A stretch of 7,520 nucleotides of DNA, from positions 1 through 7,520 of the forward strand of contig JAZUCT010000016.1 in the NCBI GenBank assembly GCA_045639255.1, given 5' to 3'. This DNA is from JAZUCT01 sp045639255 (lineage in GTDB: Bacteria; Bacillota; Clostridia; Christensenellales; UBA1242). Under the pieces are notes generated by a model. The model saw only the letters and a list, made by a program, of their open reading frames with translations. It searched no databases and was not told where the DNA came from. Within the stretch, counting starts at the first letter, position 1. Every line of letters starts with the position of its first letter. This document shows positions 1-5,863 of the stretch, piece by piece. Made by a program: the position numbers and the translations under genes.

Positions 1-2
1 AT

Positions 3-413
3 TTTTACATTATAAAAAACAATATCCTTATTATTATAATAACTATTGTTTTTATTTTAGGAATTATTTCTTATAATTATTTTATAAAATCTAAAACAAA
101 TAATGAACTAAAATTATATGGTAATGATTTAATTGCATACAATTTAGTAAGTTCATTAAATCATATTGAATATCGAAACTTACAGGTGTTATCTGGTGGG
201 TTTGCATCTAACGAAATTGGTGGCTGGTTTATTTTAACATACATAAACTTAAATAATATTTATAAAACTTCTAAGTTTTATATTTGGTCTGAAAATGAAT
301 ATACTTTTAGCGAACAATGTTATGATGATTTTTATAAATTTTTTTCAACAGATGAATTTAACATAAATAAAGTTAATGAATATTTAAGATATAAACAAAA
401 AAACTTGCAATAA
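3..413 (+). CDS. C-terminal part of a membrane-anchored hypothetical protein (5'-truncated by the window)
   Basis: I do not recognise the family. The frame is open from the left edge to a TAA at 411-413, giving 136 visible residues. The first in-frame start-type codon is a GTG at 186, but the codons before it are also open and encode a plausible membrane helix, so the real start is probably outside the window. Visible residues 8-23 (beginning ILIIIITIVF) form a hydrophobic segment, flanked by a Lys before it and KSK after it. This suggests a single-pass anchor with the remaining ~105 residues as a soluble tail on one side of the membrane. The tail is rich in Asn, Tyr, Phe and Lys, with no motif I can name. 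The gene converges on parB and lies outside the partition operon, so context says little about its role. That it is a real gene is fairly likely; its function is unknown. Confidence 0.6.
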   Translation, partial: FYIIKNNILIIIITIVFILGIISYNYFIKSKTNNELKLYGNDLIAYNLVSSLNHIEYRNLQVLSGGFASNEIGGWFILTYINLNNIYKTSKFYIWSENEYTFSEQCYDDFYKFFSTDEFNINKVNEYLRYKQKNLQ

Positions 414-421
414 GCAAGTTT
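397..421 (-). terminator. Intrinsic terminator for the parA-parB transcript
   Basis: An 8-bp perfect stem, AAACTTGC (401-408) with GCAAGTTT (414-421), encloses a 5-base loop. Read on the minus strand, the stem runs into seven T residues (complement of 397-403), the usual form of a Rho-independent terminator. On the plus strand the stem is followed only by AAATTT, so it is weak in that direction. The TAA stop of the convergent plus-strand gene falls in the loop. It lies about 235 bases past the parB stop. Confidence 0.6.
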
Positions 422-430
422 AAATTTAAT

Positions 431-571
431 CGCTTCGCTAGATTCTCGTTCGGGGTATAGACCCACTCCGAGAATGACATAACAGATAATAAATTAAAAT
501 CCTTATATTTAATCACTTTCTGTGTCATTCTTGCAAGGCAGTTTTGCCGAAGCGAGAATCTAGCGGTAGCG
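431..571. repeat. Compound inverted repeat, MITE-like or dispersed palindromic element
   Basis: Two related units of about 45-50 bases face each other across an AT-rich spacer of about 43 bases. The outer arms are CGCTAGATTCTCG (436-448) and its exact complement CGAGAATCTAGCG (553-565), 13 of 13. The inner arms are AGAATGACA (471-479) and TGTCATTCT (523-531), 9 of 9. Each unit also folds on itself: ATTCTCG (442-448) pairs with CGAGAAT (469-475), with GGGT/ACCC inside; on the right ATTCTTGC pairs with GCGAGAAT through one G-U, with GGCA/TGCC inside. The units are much richer in G and C than the flanks. The form resembles short dispersed repeats of bacterial intergenic regions; no transposase gene or clear target-site duplication is visible. 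Confidence 0.6.
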
Positions 572-654
572 TAATATATCGAAGCACAACATTTCCCCAA
601 GAGTTTTGTTTATTTTCGCATTAAAAATTGGATTTCTTTAACTACAAAGTTATA

Positions 655-1746
655 TTATACTTTGTGTTTTTTGTTAAAGTTTTGCAAATCTTTAAGTGTT
701 GCTTCTTTGTTTTTTGCAAGTTGAACAAGGTCGTAAATTCTGTCAAGGTCGTCGGCATTATAATAATCTATATAAATTCGGCCTTTCTTTTCGTTACCAA
801 TTAAGCCAACTTTTGTTGAGAAAACTCGTTGCATATCTTCAACAAATGCTTTAAGTTCAATGCTTTGTTCTTGTTTAACTTTTGCTTTTTTAGGGTTAAG
901 ATATGCTTGAATTGTTTTTTCAAGTTCCCTTACATTAAGTTTTGTTGCCATTTTTGCAAATTCTTGTTGTTTAACAACATCTTCAACAACAACCAAACAT
1001 CTTGCATGACCTGCTGAAAGTTTGCCTTCTTCAAGCATTTTTAAAACTTCTGGGCAAAGGCTTAACAAACGAATGGTGTTTGCAATGGCACTTCTTGATT
1101 TTCCAAGTCTATCTGCAACAGTATCTTGTGTCCAGCCATATTCCACCATAAGTTGTTTAATGGCTTTTGCTGTTTCAACTGGATTAAGGTCTTCCCTTTG
1201 CAAGTTTTCAATTAAAGCAACTTCTTTAATTTCTTTTTCGCTGTAATCTTTAATTATTGCTGGAATTTTTTTCAAGCCTGCAAGTTTCGATGCACGCCAT
1301 CTTCTTTCACCGGCAATAATCATATAGCCATCATCACGCTTAACAACAATAATTGGTTGAACAACGCCATGAATTTTAATTGATGATGAAAGTTCTTTTA
1401 AAGCATCTTCGTTAAAGTTCTTTCTTGGTTGGTTAACATTTGAATAAACTTCGCTTATGTTAAGTTCTGTAACACCTGAACCATCTTTTTCAATGTAAAC
1501 TTTCTTTTCAACAATTTTTTCAACTGGTTTTTCCACCACTTTTTCAACAATCTTTTCAACAGGTTTTTCAACAACCTTTTCAATGTAAACAGGTTTTTCA
1601 ACAACCTTTTCAACAATTTTTTCTTTAACTTCTGGTTCTTTTTTTGCTTTTGATTTTTTTGAACTTAATTCTTCTTCAAAAACTTCTTCATCGTCAAACA
1701 CTCCAAGAAGTGCACTTAAACCTTTTCCTAAACTCTTTTTTGCCAT
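655..1746 (-). CDS. parB: ParB/Spo0J chromosome partition protein (CTP-dependent clamp) with an extended N-terminal linker
   Basis: ParB binds parS, closes as a CTP-dependent sliding clamp and spreads on DNA near the origin; it stimulates ParA ATPase and helps load SMC (family knowledge). Of 363 residues, the N-terminus SLGKGLSALLG (5-15) is the ParA-contacting peptide type. Residues 41-87 are a low-complexity (V/P/I)-(V)-E-K repeat. The CTPase core follows: NQPRK (105-109), GVVQPI (127-132), GERRWRA (146-152) and ENLQREDLNP (180-189). A helix-turn-helix with GKSRSAIAN (215-223) should read parS. The C-terminal ~60 residues fit the dimerisation domain. Usual length is roughly 280-300 residues; the linker accounts for the excess. 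The start is supported by AAGGAAGG (complement of 1756-1763) nine bases upstream. The gene sits two bases after parA, so it is probably cotranscribed and translationally coupled. Adjacency to parA makes ParB, not the paralogue Noc, the right call. Confidence 0.96.
   Translation of the reverse strand: MAKKSLGKGLSALLGVFDDEEVFEEELSSKKSKAKKEPEVKEKIVEKVVEKPVYIEKVVEKPVEKIVEKVVEKPVEKIVEKKVYIEKDGSGVTELNISEVYSNVNQPRKNFNEDALKELSSSIKIHGVVQPIIVVKRDDGYMIIAGERRWRASKLAGLKKIPAIIKDYSEKEIKEVALIENLQREDLNPVETAKAIKQLMVEYGWTQDTVADRLGKSRSAIANTIRLLSLCPEVLKMLEEGKLSAGHARCLVVVEDVVKQQEFAKMATKLNVRELEKTIQAYLNPKKAKVKQEQSIELKAFVEDMQRVFSTKVGLIGNEKKGRIYIDYYNADDLDRIYDLVQLAKNKEATLKDLQNFNKKHKV
1486..1626 (-). repeat. In-gene low-complexity repeat encoding the E-K rich ParB linker
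   Basis: The DNA is a run of degenerate 12-base units, seen on the plus strand as repeats of TTTTTCAACAACC and TTTTTCAACAAT variants. It encodes residues 41-87 of ParB, a four-residue pattern VEKP/VEKV/VEKI broken twice by VYIEK (53-57 and 83-87). It lies between the ParA-contacting peptide and the CTPase core, where chromosomal ParB proteins normally have a short flexible linker. Confidence 0.8.
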
Positions 1747-1748
1747 TC

Positions 1749-2564
1749 CTATTTATCCTTCCTTAGTATTTTTGTTTGTTTTGTTATTGCATTAAATTTA
1801 TCGTTGTTACGCTGTAAAATTTCTTTTGCAAGTTCAAAATATGCATTCGAACCTTTTGAATTAAAATCGTAAGTTATAATGCTTTCACCATGGCTTGGTG
1901 CTTCTGCAAGTTTAATGTTTCTTGGAATTGCTGTTTCAAAAACTTTTTTTCCAAAAAACCTTCTTATTTCATCACTTACTTCTTGAATTAAGTTCGATCT
2001 GTTATCTTTCATGGTTAACACAACACCTTCAACATCAAGCCCTGTGTTAAGGTGCTTTTTAACAAGTTTAACAGTGTTCATTAATTGGCTTAAACCTTCC
2101 AAAGCATAAAATTCGCATTGAATAGGAATAATTATTGAATTAACCGCAGTTAATGCGTTAACTGTTATAAGCCCAAGTGATGGTGGGCAATCAATTGTTA
2201 TGTAATCGTAACTATCTTTAATTTTTTCAAGGTGACCTTTTAAAACTTTTTCACGGTTTTCCATTTGAACAAGGTCAAGTTCAGCCCCTGCCAAATCAAC
2301 TGTGGCAGGAATAATATCAAGGTTAGCAAGGTATGTTGGCAAAATTGTTTCTTCAATTTCACAAGTTCCATCAAACACATTATAAAGTGTTTTTGTTTCG
2401 TTCGATTTTTCAACCCCCAATCCGCTGGAAGCATTTCCTTGCGGATCCATATCAATAACAAGCACTTTCTTTCCCATTCCAGAAAGATAAGCCGAAACAT
2501 TAACACAAGTTGTGGTTTTTCCAACCCCACCTTTTTGATTTGCAAAAGCAATAATTTTTCCCAT
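1749..2564 (-). CDS. parA: ParA/Soj chromosome partition ATPase
   Basis: A deviant Walker-A ATPase that binds the nucleoid as an ATP dimer and is released by ParB, helping to position origins; in relatives it also affects DnaA (family knowledge). Of 271 residues, the deviant Walker A box KGGVGKTT is at 11-18, Walker A' VLVIDMDPQGN at 34-44 with catalytic Asp40, and Walker B YITIDCPPS at 121-129 with Asp125. A C-terminal PRNIKLAEAPSHG segment is typical of chromosomal ParA. There is no N-terminal DNA-binding extension, so this is the short chromosomal type. The start is supported by AAAGGGG (complement of 2571-2577) six bases upstream. It ends in TAG two bases before parB. A parS-like site lies at 2732-2747 in the upstream gap, which suggests that ParB may influence its own operon. 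Confidence 0.97.
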   Translation of the reverse strand: MGKIIAFANQKGGVGKTTTCVNVSAYLSGMGKKVLVIDMDPQGNASSGLGVEKSNETKTLYNVFDGTCEIEETILPTYLANLDIIPATVDLAGAELDLVQMENREKVLKGHLEKIKDSYDYITIDCPPSLGLITVNALTAVNSIIIPIQCEFYALEGLSQLMNTVKLVKKHLNTGLDVEGVVLTMKDNRSNLIQEVSDEIRRFFGKKVFETAIPRNIKLAEAPSHGESIITYDFNSKGSNAYFELAKEILQRNNDKFNAITKQTKILRKDK

Positions 2565-2689
2565 ATAAATCCCCTTTATTCGTTTGCGCTATCTTAAATT
2601 TTGCTTTTTTTAATTGTTTTTTGCTTTTATTTTTTCGTTTAGTAATTTATTTAAATAAAATTAAATTATTTTTAATATTTATATTTGTA

Positions 2690-2718
2690 GTTATAAAATT
2701 TTAACCCAATCAATTTAA
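2690..2718 (-). promoter_or_regulatory. Possible promoter for parA-parB
   Basis: On the minus strand TATAAC (2690-2695) matches five of six bases of the -10 consensus, with TTAAAT (2713-2718) 17 bases upstream as a poor -35 (three of six). A parS-like site at 2732-2747 lies just upstream. The region is so AT-rich that chance matches are likely, and read-through from rsmG is an alternative. Confidence 0.22.
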
Positions 2719-2731
2719 AAATAATTAACAA

Positions 2732-2747
2732 TGTTTCACGTGAAAAA
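2732..2747. promoter_or_regulatory. parS-like site upstream of parA (15/16)
   Basis: TGTTTCACGTGAAAAA differs from the consensus TGTTTCACGTGAAACA at one position (C to A at the fifteenth base). The core TTTCACGTGAAA is an intact palindrome. It lies 14 bases past the rsmG stop and upstream of parA. Confidence 0.7.
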
Positions 2748-2761
2748 TCACACATTTAAAC

Positions 2762-3469
2762 TTATTCAATTGGCATAAGTTTTGGCTTATTTAAACCCCT
2801 TGGATATTTGTTTGGTGTGGAATCATCTTTCCTTACAACAACAATTTTTCTGGTTATATCTGTATTTGGAATATCCATTTTTAAAACCTCATCAAGTGTT
2901 CCACCAAGTTCAGTCATTGCGTTAATGGATTCACCAAGTTCATCATCAATATCCACGCTTTTATATGCAAACATTTTTCCGCCAACCTTAACAAGTGGCA
3001 AACAATATTCACTTAATGTGTTAAGTTTTGCAACTCCCCTTGAAACTGCATAATCATAGCCTTCCCTATGGTTAAAATCACGGCCAATATCTTCTGCCCT
3101 TGCGTGAATAACTTCAACATCATCAAGTTTAAGTTCTTCAACAAGTTTCTTTAAAAATGTAACTCGCTTATCAAGGCAATCAACCAACAACAATTTTAAG
3201 TCTGGCCTTACAATTTTAAGCGGTATTGCTGGAAAACCCGCACCGGTTCCAACATCGCAAACACTTGCACCTTTTTCAAATTGATTGTGTGGAAGAACAC
3301 TATCAAGGAAATGTTTAATGTAAACATCATTTTTTTCAGTTATTGCTGTAAGGTTAACATTATTGTTATATTCACTCATAAAACTATAATATTTTTCAAA
3401 CTTTTCAATCATACTTTCAGTTATAAGAATGCCTAGCAAACTGAATCGTTCTTTCATTTCGTTATCCAT
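2762..3469 (-). CDS. rsmG: 16S rRNA (guanine527-N7)-methyltransferase RsmG
   Basis: RsmG (GidB) uses S-adenosylmethionine to make m7G527 in the 530 loop of 16S rRNA; loss in other bacteria gives low-level streptomycin resistance (family knowledge). The 235-residue product has the usual length. It shows the N-terminal NVNLTAI (37-43) and KHFLDS (52-57) signatures, the SAM-binding motif I CDVGTGAGFP (71-80), an acidic residue ending the second strand (VDC, 96-98) and the SRGVAKL segment (143-149), where relatives often have SRAVA or SRAFA. The start is fixed by GAGGTGA (complement of 3474-3480) four bases upstream. It lies 130 bases after mnmG, with a possible promoter of its own in that gap. 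In Bacillus and many Clostridium genomes noc follows here; in this window parA does. Confidence 0.96.
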   Translation of the reverse strand: MDNEMKERFSLLGILITESMIEKFEKYYSFMSEYNNNVNLTAITEKNDVYIKHFLDSVLPHNQFEKGASVCDVGTGAGFPAIPLKIVRPDLKLLLVDCLDKRVTFLKKLVEELKLDDVEVIHARAEDIGRDFNHREGYDYAVSRGVAKLNTLSEYCLPLVKVGGKMFAYKSVDIDDELGESINAMTELGGTLDEVLKMDIPNTDITRKIVVVRKDDSTPNKYPRGLNKPKLMPIE

Positions 3470-3511
3470 AATTTCACCTCGCTTATGAATATTTAATATA
3501 TTTTATATATT

Positions 3512-3543
3512 ATTATAGTAACATATAAAAATAAATTTGTCAT
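3512..3543 (-). promoter_or_regulatory. Possible promoter for rsmG
   Basis: On the minus strand ATGACA (3538-3543) matches five of six bases of the -35 box. A perfect TATAAT (3512-3517) follows, but with a 20-base spacer, which is long. An alternative -10, TACTAT (3515-3520), gives the normal 17-base spacer with four of six matches. The predicted start would be about 35 bases before the rsmG ribosome binding site. The 130-base gap after mnmG leaves room for it, and no convincing terminator is seen there. Confidence 0.35.
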
Positions 3544-3599
3544 TAAAATTAAAAAATTTGCTTTAAATTTATTCTTTTTAAACAAATTAACTTTAAAAT

Positions 3600-5459
3600 T
3601 TAATTCTTTAAAGTTTTTAAATAAATCGAAAGCACTGCAATATCTGCCGGGCTTACACCACTTATTCTGCTTGCTTGACCTAAATTAAGTGGCCTTATAT
3701 CGTTAAGTTTTTGTTGCGCTTCAATTTTTAAGCCTTTTAATTCAAAATAATTAAGGTTTTGTGGCAATAATATGCTTTCATTATGTTTTGCTTTTTCAAT
3801 TTCTTGTTCTTGCCTTAATAAATATCCTTCATATTTGCAATTAATTTCAATTTGATTAAGCACTGCATTATCAAATTTTTTAAATTCATCAAAGTGAAAT
3901 TTAATATCTTTATAACTTACTTTTGGTCGTTTTAAAATTTCTTTAAAACTTATTCCGCTTTTAGCAGGTTCTTCACCAACACTTTCAAGCAATTTATTTG
4001 CTGAAACTGGTGAAATATATCTTTCAAGCAGTTTTTCAGCGTTTTTAATGCCTTTTAACTTATTTTTTAAGTTCCTATATCTAACATTATCCACCAAGCC
4101 AACATCACGGCCAATTTGAGTTAATCTTAAATCAGCATTATCTTGCCTTAGTTTAAGTCTATATTCCGCCCTTGATGTCATCATTCGATAAGGTTCGTCT
4201 GTTCCTTTTGTAACAAGGTCGTCAATCAAAACCCCAATATAAGCATCACTGCGCTTTAAAATTAATGGTTTTTTACCACATAGTTTAAGGTGCGCATTAA
4301 TTCCAGCCATAATTCCTTGCGCCGCCGCTTCTTCATAACCACTTGTGCCATTAATTTGACCCGCAAAATATAATCCACTTATACGCTTACTTTGTAAGTC
4401 AGGCGTTAATTCCAGCGCGTTAATGCAATCATATTCAATTGCATATGCGTCACGCATAATCTCAACATTTTCAAGCCCTTTAATTGTTTTCAAAAATTGT
4501 TCTTGCACTTCAACTGGCAAACTTGTTGAAAGCCCTTGAACATAAACTTCATTGGTGCTGTATGCTTCTGGTTCAAGAAAAACTTGGTGCCTATCCTTAT
4601 CAGCAAATCTTACAATCTTACTTTCAATCGAAGGGCAATATCGTGGCCCAACACCTTCAATTAATCCATTATTCATTGCACTTCTGTGCAAATTATCCCT
4701 TATTATTCTATGTGTTTCTTCATTCGTGTAGCACAAATAACAGGTGCTTTTGTTTTTTGGCTGTTTTTTTGTTTTAAAACTGAATGTTTGAATATTTTCA
4801 TCACCAAATTGTTTTTCCATAACTGAATAATTAATACTGCGTGAATTAACCCTGCAAGGTGTTCCAGTTTTAAAGCGCCTTATTTCAAAACCTAAATCCA
4901 TTAAGTTTTGTGTAAGTTTTGTGGCAGGTTTAAAACCGTTTGGGCCAGTATCTTCATAAAAATCACCAATTAAAATGCGTGCATTTAAATAAACACCAGA
5001 GCAAACAACAACAACTTTTGTTTTATAAAATTCACCTTGTGCAGTTTTAACACCAACAATTGTTCCGTTATCCACAACAATCTCACTTGCTTCGGCTTGC
5101 TTAATATAAAGATTCTTTGTGTTTTCAAGCACATTTTTCATTCTTTGGTGATATTTAACTTTATCACTTTGGGCACGCAAACTAAAAACTGCTGGACCCT
5201 TACCAGTATTAAGCATTCTTAACTGCAACAATGTTTTATCTGCATTTATTCCTATTTCACCACCTAGTGCATCAATTTCACACACTAAATGTCCCTTTGC
5301 AGTTCCACCAATACTTGGGTTACACGCCAAATAAGCAATACTATCCAAATTTAAAGTTAAAAGCATTGTTTTATGTCCAGTTCTTGCAAGAGCCAAACTT
5401 GCTTCACAACCAGCATGACCACTTCCAATAACAACTGCGTCAAACTCTTTTTCTTCCAT
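3600..5459 (-). CDS. mnmG: tRNA uridine-34 5-carboxymethylaminomethyl modification enzyme, FAD subunit MnmG (GidA)
   Basis: MnmG binds FAD and NADH and, with MnmE, installs the (carboxymethyl)aminomethyl group at C5 of wobble U34 in a subset of tRNAs, using a methylene-tetrahydrofolate carbon (family knowledge). The 619 residues match the family. The N-terminal Rossmann motif is VVIGSGHAG (9-17). The family signature LACNPSIGGTAKG (44-56) includes conserved Cys46; RYCPSIESK (273-281) includes the second conserved Cys275. RAEYRLKLRQDNAD and the C-terminal YEGYLLRQ and IRPLNLGQASRISGVSPADI segments, which contact MnmE and tRNA, are all present. The start is supported by AAAAGGA (complement of 5465-5471) five bases upstream. 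A perfect parS lies only 15 bases before the start codon. It appears to have its own promoter, separate from mnmE. Confidence 0.97.
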   Translation of the reverse strand: MEEKEFDAVVIGSGHAGCEASLALARTGHKTMLLTLNLDSIAYLACNPSIGGTAKGHLVCEIDALGGEIGINADKTLLQLRMLNTGKGPAVFSLRAQSDKVKYHQRMKNVLENTKNLYIKQAEASEIVVDNGTIVGVKTAQGEFYKTKVVVVCSGVYLNARILIGDFYEDTGPNGFKPATKLTQNLMDLGFEIRRFKTGTPCRVNSRSINYSVMEKQFGDENIQTFSFKTKKQPKNKSTCYLCYTNEETHRIIRDNLHRSAMNNGLIEGVGPRYCPSIESKIVRFADKDRHQVFLEPEAYSTNEVYVQGLSTSLPVEVQEQFLKTIKGLENVEIMRDAYAIEYDCINALELTPDLQSKRISGLYFAGQINGTSGYEEAAAQGIMAGINAHLKLCGKKPLILKRSDAYIGVLIDDLVTKGTDEPYRMMTSRAEYRLKLRQDNADLRLTQIGRDVGLVDNVRYRNLKNKLKGIKNAEKLLERYISPVSANKLLESVGEEPAKSGISFKEILKRPKVSYKDIKFHFDEFKKFDNAVLNQIEINCKYEGYLLRQEQEIEKAKHNESILLPQNLNYFELKGLKIEAQQKLNDIRPLNLGQASRISGVSPADIAVLSIYLKTLKN

Positions 5460-5473
5460 TTTTATCCTTTTAA

Positions 5474-5489
5474 TGTTTCACGTGAAACA
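5474..5489. promoter_or_regulatory. parS site 1, in the mnmG leader (perfect)
   Basis: TGTTTCACGTGAAACA matches the Bacillota parS consensus at all 16 positions. It lies just upstream of the mnmG ribosome binding site, so a transcript from the predicted promoter would contain it. Confidence 0.93.
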
Positions 5490-5519
5490 AATTTCTATCA
5501 ATGATTTATCATATCAAAA

Positions 5520-5535
5520 TGTTTCACGTGAAACA
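5520..5535. promoter_or_regulatory. parS site 2, in the mnmG leader (perfect)
   Basis: TGTTTCACGTGAAACA, 16 of 16. The symmetry extends outward: AAAATG before the core is matched by CATTTT after it. Its centre is 46 bases from that of site 1. Confidence 0.93.
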
Positions 5536-5603
5536 TTTTTATCTGTTTTTAATTTTATCACATTTTATTTAAGTTTGCAATAAGATTTTTTATTTTTGCT
5601 TCT

Positions 5604-5632
5604 ATTATACTGTTAAATGTTGTATTTTTAAA
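5604..5632 (-). promoter_or_regulatory. Likely mnmG promoter
   Basis: On the minus strand a perfect TATAAT (5604-5609) is preceded, after a 17-base spacer, by TTTAAA (5627-5632), four of six matches to the -35 box. The predicted start leaves a leader of about 140 bases containing parS sites 1 and 2. Because a terminator lies between mnmE and this point, mnmG needs a promoter here. Confidence 0.45.
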
Positions 5633-5716
5633 GGTGCATACATACCAAAAAAGTATTTTTAATAATGAACATTTAATCATTTAAATAATTGATTTAGTTA
5701 TTTTTAAGTTTAACAT

Positions 5717-5732
5717 TGTTTCACGTGAAACA
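5717..5732. promoter_or_regulatory. parS site 3 (perfect, extended palindrome)
   Basis: TGTTTCACGTGAAACA, 16 of 16. The symmetry continues to ATTG/CAAT, making a 20-bp perfect palindrome at 5715-5734. It lies upstream of the predicted mnmG promoter. Confidence 0.93.
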
Positions 5733-5810
5733 ATATTATTATATTAATTTATTGCTATTTAGCATAATTGTTTTATTTCATACAACACACCTTTATTTGT
5801 TAATTAAAAA

Positions 5811-5826
5811 AGTTTCACGTGAAACA
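5811..5826. promoter_or_regulatory. parS site 4, next to the mnmE terminator (15/16)
   Basis: AGTTTCACGTGAAACA differs from consensus only at the first base. It directly abuts the T-tract of the mnmE terminator on the minus strand. Confidence 0.82.
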
Positions 5827-5858
5827 AAAAAACAATCCTTGTTATAAGATTGTTTTTT
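5826..5858 (-). terminator. Intrinsic terminator after mnmE
   Basis: AAAAAACAATC (5827-5837) pairs with GATTGTTTTTT (5848-5858). CTT/AAG can pair inside the loop if one C is bulged. On the minus strand the 3' arm leads into seven Ts (complement of 5826-5832). It begins about six bases past the mnmE stop. The A/T symmetry makes it usable in both directions, but only the minus strand has a gene ending here. Confidence 0.72.
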
Positions 5859-5863
5859 GTAAA

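Larger units (their letters stand above)
5460..5863. other. 404-bp intergenic region between mnmG and mnmE
   Basis: No gene or recognisable structured RNA is seen. The region holds four parS sites, the mnmE terminator and a candidate mnmG promoter, described separately. Between 5536 and 5716 the rest is AT-rich DNA without other clear structure. Confidence 0.7.

Noticed and set aside
373..600. Minus-strand open frame of 75 codons
   Set aside because: It runs through both arms of the inverted repeat and a terminator, has no ribosome binding site and no protein-like pattern; it is a by-product of the repeat.
644..665. Hairpin ACAAAGT/ACTTTGT around the parB stop codon as a terminator
   Set aside because: The minus strand has no T-tract after it; the better terminator is at 397-421.
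829..1246. Plus-strand open frames within parB
   Set aside because: They are antisense to conserved ParB domains and rich in Phe, Cys and Asn, as expected from the complement of Lys- and Glu-rich codons.
1486..1626. Regular repeats that might suggest a CRISPR-like array
   Set aside because: The repeats are 12-base units in frame within parB, without spacers.
2240..2597. Open frames on both strands overlapping parA
   Set aside because: They are other-frame readings of the clearly conserved parA coding sequence, which holds all Walker motifs.
5068..5076. Perfect DnaA box TTATCCACA
   Set aside because: It is a single copy inside mnmG, and no cluster of boxes or unwinding element surrounds it; nothing supports an origin within the window.
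4484..5431. Plus-strand open frames within mnmG
   Set aside because: They are antisense to conserved MnmG motifs and have no supporting signals.
5460..5716. Riboswitch or T-box in the mnmG leader
   Set aside because: The long leader contains only parS palindromes and AT-rich sequence; I see no conserved aptamer or T-box motif.
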